Origin: Trebonia sp036509215
GTDB lineage: Bacteria; Actinomycetota; Actinomycetes; Streptosporangiales; Streptosporangiaceae
Direction: 5' to 3'
Length of the DNA: 7,052 nt
NCBI GenBank assembly: GCA_036509215.1
Contig: DATCGA010000245.1
Span: 1 to 7,052 of the forward strand
Shown piece by piece: positions 4,010 through 7,052 of the stretch. The stretch's first letter is position 1. Each line of letters begins with the position of its first letter. Below the pieces are notes generated by a model. The model worked only from the letters and a program-made list of their open reading frames with translations. It searched no databases and was not told the origin of the DNA. The position numbers and the translations under genes were made by a program.

Positions 4010-7003
4010 ATGCCCCCTATGACAGGGCGGGTCATCGCCGGGCGTTACAACCTCCAGCACCCCATCGGCCGTGGTGCCATGGGTGTCGTGTGGCGTGCCC
4101 GCGACCAGATCCTCGACCGCGATGTCGCGGTCAAGGAGGTGGTGATCTCCTCGACGATCGGTGAGGAGGAGCGGCGGAACGCCTATCAGCGAACGCTGCG
4201 CGAGGCGCGGACCGCCGCTCGGTTGTCTCACCGCGGCCTTGTCGCCGTCTACGACGTGGCCGAGGAGGACGGCAGGCCCTGGATCGTCATGGAGCTTGTC
4301 CCGTCTCGCTCCCTCGACCAGGTACTGACCGTCGAAGGGCGGCTGCCGCCGCTTCGGGTCGCCCGGATCGGCCAGCAGCTGCTGTCCGCACTCGCCGCCG
4401 CGCATATCGCCGGGGTGCTGCACCGGGACGTGAAGCCGAGCAACGTGCTGATCGCCACCGACCGGACCGGCACCGGCTGGGATGAGCGCGCGGTGCTGAC
4501 CGACTTCGGCATCGCGCAGTTCGAGGGCGACCCCCGGCTGACCCAGACCGGGATGGTGATGGGCTCCCCCGGTTTCACCGCGCCCGAGCGGATCCGCGGT
4601 GGCGACGCCACGCCCGCGTCCGACCTCTGGTCGCTGGGGACGACGCTCTTCGCGGCGGTCGAGGGACGCGGCCCCTACGAGCAGCGCGGCGGCGCCATCA
4701 CGACGATGTCCGCCATCATCAACGAGGACGCGCCGGTGGCGGCGCACGCCGGGCGGCTGGCCCCCGTCATCGGGGCGCTGATGCGCCGGGACCCCTCGTC
4801 CAGGCCGACCGCGCCGGCCGCGGCGCGGATGTTCGCCTACGTGCTGCCGCTGCTTTCCGCCGCCGAATCGCAGGCGCCCGCCCCGGCCCACCCGCCCACG
4901 GCGCCGTCGCAGGCCCGGCCGTCGGCCGGGCCGCCCGGGGCGGCGAAGCCGGCCGTCGGCCCGCCCGCGTCCCGGTCCTCGGCTCCGCCCAAGGCCGAGT
5001 CGGCTCGCGAGCTGGCAGCCGCCGCCGCCCCGGCTGCGATCGCCGCCCCCGCGGCCGCCATCGCGGCGACGACACCGGAAGACCGGGCGCCGGCCATAGC
5101 CCGGCGGCCGGCCAGGCAGCCGGCCGAGGCCGAGGCGCCGAAGGCACCGAAGGCACCGGCGTCGGCGCCGCCGGCCGACGCGGCGAAGTCGGCCGAGGCA
5201 GCTAAGTCGGCTCAGGCAGCGAAGTCGGCTCAGGCGGCGAAGTTGGGCGAGGCAGCTAAGTCTGCTCAGGCAGCGAAGTTGGCCGAGGCAGCTAAGTCTG
5301 CTCAGGCAGCGCCGGAAGCGGTGCCGGCCGCCGCGCCCTCGTCGAGCCCGGTCCAGAAGCCGGCCGCCGAGCCCGGCCCGGAGGCTCGCGCGCGGAAGGC
5401 CAAGACGCCGGTGGCCAGCACGCCGGGGGCCGCCGAGGCGGACGCGGCCGACACGGAAGCGGCCGGCAGAGAAGCGGCCGACGCCGAAGCGGGCGCTGAC
5501 GACGCCGAGAAGGCGAAGACGGCGGCCGGCGCGGAAACAGTGGCTGCGGCCAAGGCGGACGGACGGGCGAAGGCAGACGCAAAGGCGGAAGCGGACGCAG
5601 AGGCAAAGGCGGAAGCGGAGGCCGAAGCCGACGTCGCTGCGAAGTCGGACGCAGAGGCCGAAGCCGGCGTCGATGCGGATGCCGATGCAGGCGGTGACGG
5701 CAACCTGGCTGCGGATGCGGCGGCCGTGCCCGTCGACGAGCCCGTGCCTGTCGACGAGCCCGTGTCGGCCGACGAGCCGGTCGCCGCCGTTGACGCGGCA
5801 TCCGCGGTCGAGGCGTCGAAGGCGCCCGACCAGGGCGAGGACGCCGATGCGCCGGCCGCGGCGGACGCCGTCGTGGGCGCGGCCGAACGGGTGGAGGCGA
5901 GCGCGGCGCAGGGCGGCGCGGACGACTCAGAGACCGACCCCCGGCCGGCCGGATTCCGGCCGGCGCCGAAGCCGCGGCCGGCCCCGACGTTCACCGCCGC
6001 CAAGCCCGGGGAGCGGCCCGCCGCGCCGACGTTCTCGGCCGCGCGGCCGGATCAGCCCGGCACCGCCCAGCGGACGCCGCAGGCGCCCCGCGGGAAGGCG
6101 CAGCCCTCGGTCGCGCAGTCGGGCGTGCCGTCGTACTGGCCGGCCCCCAAGGCTGCGGCCTCGCCCGGCGGGCAGTGGTCGGCGGCGCAGCCCGAGGGAG
6201 CGTCCCCGCAGTACGGCCCGCGTCCGGGTACCGCCGGGCCGGCCTCCGGCAGCCAGTACGGGGGGCCATCCAAGCAGTACCCCGACCTGGCGGCGCAGTA
6301 CCCGCCGGCGCCGGCCGGCGGAACCGGGCCGCGCCGCCGAGGATCACGGTGGTGGATCCTGGTGGCGATCTGCGCGGTGCTGGTCGCGGCGGCAATCGGC
6401 GCGGGCGCGGCCCTCGCCTTCAGCCACGGCAACGGGGGCACCAGCGGCACCGGGATCCAGGGCAGCCCCAAGACGCCGTTCGGATCGGTTAACGCGCTCA
6501 ACGCCTCCTCGACCGCCCTCCCGGCGGGCTGGACGGCTGAGACGGTGCCGCCGTCGGCGCACAACACGACCGCCGGCTTCACGGTCGACGTGCCGCCGGG
6601 CTGGACCGAGAAGCCGAAGGGGCTCGCGACCTACTTCTACGGTCCCAACGACATGGTGCTCGACATCGACCTGAGCCCGCACACGTACCCCGACAACATG
6701 GTGGCGGAGGCCGAGCACCTACAGCAGCAGCAGGCGGTGCTCGGGGACGCGTTCCCCGGCTATCAGCGTCTCCAGCTTCTGGGGGTGCCGGTCCGCGGCG
6801 CCCACGGCGCGTTCTGGCAGTTCACCTGGTCCTTGAAGAACGTCCGGATGCGCACCGACGACATCTTGTTCGTCCTGCCGACCTCGGCCGGCCACCAGTC
6901 CTACGCGGTCTACCTGCGGGCGCCGGACAACGGGTGGAACAGCAGCTACCTGCCGACCTTCGAGAAGATCCTGCCGACCTTCGCGCCCGTCGCGACGGCT
7001 TAG
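4010..7003 (+). CDS. Receptor-type Ser/Thr protein kinase with long low-complexity linker and extracytoplasmic domain
   Basis: A 997-residue Hanks-type transmembrane kinase. The kinase domain (about 12-282) is complete: Gly loop GRGAMG (20-25), VAVK with Lys42, helix-C Glu65, HRDVKPSN (138-145, catalytic Asp140), DFG (165-167), an activation loop with candidate phospho-Thr178 and Thr180, and SPGFTAPE (186-193). A cytoplasmic linker of about 500 residues (283-780) follows. It is Ala/Pro-rich, with AAKSAQ-type hexapeptides (391-432), an Ala/Asp/Glu/Lys-rich block (474-643), VPVDEP repeats (573-590), two PTF[TS]AA[KR]P motifs (659-680) and a Pro/Gln/Tyr-rich end. RRRGSRWW leads into one membrane helix (782-804). 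The outside part (805-997) has no PASTA repeats. It contains GFTVDVPPGW (856-865), typical of the PsbP/Mog1-like C-terminal domains of actinobacterial kinases. The ligand is unknown. The gene follows the fumarase gene by 20 bp and ends at a strong hairpin. Confidence 0.95.
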   Translation: MPPMTGRVIAGRYNLQHPIGRGAMGVVWRARDQILDRDVAVKEVVISSTIGEEERRNAYQRTLREARTAARLSHRGLVAVYDVAEEDGRPWIVMELVPSRSLDQVLTVEGRLPPLRVARIGQQLLSALAAAHIAGVLHRDVKPSNVLIATDRTGTGWDERAVLTDFGIAQFEGDPRLTQTGMVMGSPGFTAPERIRGGDATPASDLWSLGTTLFAAVEGRGPYEQRGGAITTMSAIINEDAPVAAHAGRLAPVIGALMRRDPSSRPTAPAAARMFAYVLPLLSAAESQAPAPAHPPTAPSQARPSAGPPGAAKPAVGPPASRSSAPPKAESARELAAAAAPAAIAAPAAAIAATTPEDRAPAIARRPARQPAEAEAPKAPKAPASAPPADAAKSAEAAKSAQAAKSAQAAKLGEAAKSAQAAKLAEAAKSAQAAPEAVPAAAPSSSPVQKPAAEPGPEARARKAKTPVASTPGAAEADAADTEAAGREAADAEAGADDAEKAKTAAGAETVAAAKADGRAKADAKAEADAEAKAEAEAEADVAAKSDAEAEAGVDADADAGGDGNLAADAAAVPVDEPVPVDEPVSADEPVAAVDAASAVEASKAPDQGEDADAPAAADAVVGAAERVEASAAQGGADDSETDPRPAGFRPAPKPRPAPTFTAAKPGERPAAPTFSAARPDQPGTAQRTPQAPRGKAQPSVAQSGVPSYWPAPKAAASPGGQWSAAQPEGASPQYGPRPGTAGPASGSQYGGPSKQYPDLAAQYPPAPAGGTGPRRRGSRWWILVAICAVLVAAAIGAGAALAFSHGNGGTSGTGIQGSPKTPFGSVNALNASSTALPAGWTAETVPPSAHNTTAGFTVDVPPGWTEKPKGLATYFYGPNDMVLDIDLSPHTYPDNMVAEAEHLQQQQAVLGDAFPGYQRLQLLGVPVRGAHGAFWQFTWSLKNVRMRTDDILFVLPTSAGHQSYAVYLRAPDNGWNSSYLPTFEKILPTFAPVATA
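5180..5305 (+). repeat. Seven 18-bp tandem repeats inside the kinase linker
   Basis: Seven in-frame hexapeptide units (residues 391-432): AAKSAE, AAKSAQ, AAKSAQ, AAKLGE, AAKSAQ, AAKLAE, AAKSAQ. The later units form a 36-bp higher-order period: a 28-bp stretch at 5248-5275 recurs exactly at 5284-5311. Use of GCT, AAG and TCT in the copies, less GC-rich than the surrounding codons, supports recent duplication by slippage or unequal recombination. Confidence 0.9.
5726..5779 (+). repeat. Three 18-bp repeats encoding VPVDEP-type hexapeptides
   Basis: The units VPVDEP, VPVDEP and VSADEP (residues 573-590) are consecutive and in frame; the first two differ at the DNA level only by a silent CCC/CCT change. 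They add an acidic, proline-punctuated segment to the kinase linker and share the 18-bp unit length of the AAKSAQ array without sharing its sequence. Confidence 0.85.
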
Positions 7004-7011
7004 CGTGAAAG

Positions 7012-7048
7012 GCCCGGTCTGCGACCGGGGGGTGATCGCAGACCGGGC
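7012..7048 (+). terminator. Hairpin terminator after the kinase gene
   Basis: A perfect 13-bp stem (GCCCGGTCTGCGA at 7012-7024, its complement at 7036-7048) encloses an 11-nt loop and starts 8 bp after the TAG stop. No T-tract is visible in the last bases before the window edge, which is usual for actinobacterial terminators. The near-symmetric stem could also serve a convergent gene beyond the window. Confidence 0.8.
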
Positions 7049-7052
7049 GGTC

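Noticed and set aside
5180..5305. Short regular repeats considered as a CRISPR array
   Set aside because: Units are contiguous 18-mers in a reading frame with no unique spacers; they encode a low-complexity protein segment.
5302..6003. Ala/Ser-rich antisense frame opposite the kinase linker
   Set aside because: It is a mirror of the Ala/Asp/Glu codon repeats on the forward strand; low complexity, no start signals.

Overview
The window is high-GC, gene-dense DNA with codons strongly biased to G or C in the third position. It carries a Hanks-type Ser/Thr kinase with a long Ala/Pro-rich linker, and several genes look leaderless. Together these point to an actinomycete (Streptomyces/Frankia/Streptosporangiales-like); the genus cannot be fixed from the sequence alone.

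Layout: two divergent gene groups face away from a 541-bp intergenic region (1802-2342). Leftward on the minus strand, in transcription order: a membrane-anchored His-rich exported protein of unknown function (1801-1007), a patatin-like phospholipase (961-134) and the first 37 codons of a membrane protein that resembles a PlsC-type lysophospholipid acyltransferase (113-1, cut by the window edge). The short gaps (45 and 20 bp) suggest one operon concerned with the membrane and lipid turnover. Rightward: a complete single-chain class I [4Fe-4S] fumarase (2343-3989), then after 20 bp a 997-residue receptor-type Ser/Thr kinase (4010-7003), closed by a strong 13-bp-stem hairpin terminator at the right edge.

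The intergenic region is the most unusual part. It holds a 28-bp near-perfect palindrome against the start of the leftward operon, a 9-bp-periodic tract, two GAA-loop hairpins with a compensatory base-pair change, a GTAG-footed G6/C6 hairpin that looks REP-like, a 22-bp imperfect direct repeat with 36-bp spacing, and an 11-bp inverted repeat. No convincing gene lies there. The first gene of each transcription unit, and also the kinase, has a -10-like element about 6-7 bp before its start codon and no Shine-Dalgarno sequence. The one clear internal operon start (113) has an AGGAG.

No mobile element, RNA gene, CRISPR array or obvious novel defence or biosynthetic system was found. The best leads are the candidate REP-like repeat, the operator-like palindrome, the uncharacterised His-rich exported protein and the repeat-built 500-residue kinase linker.
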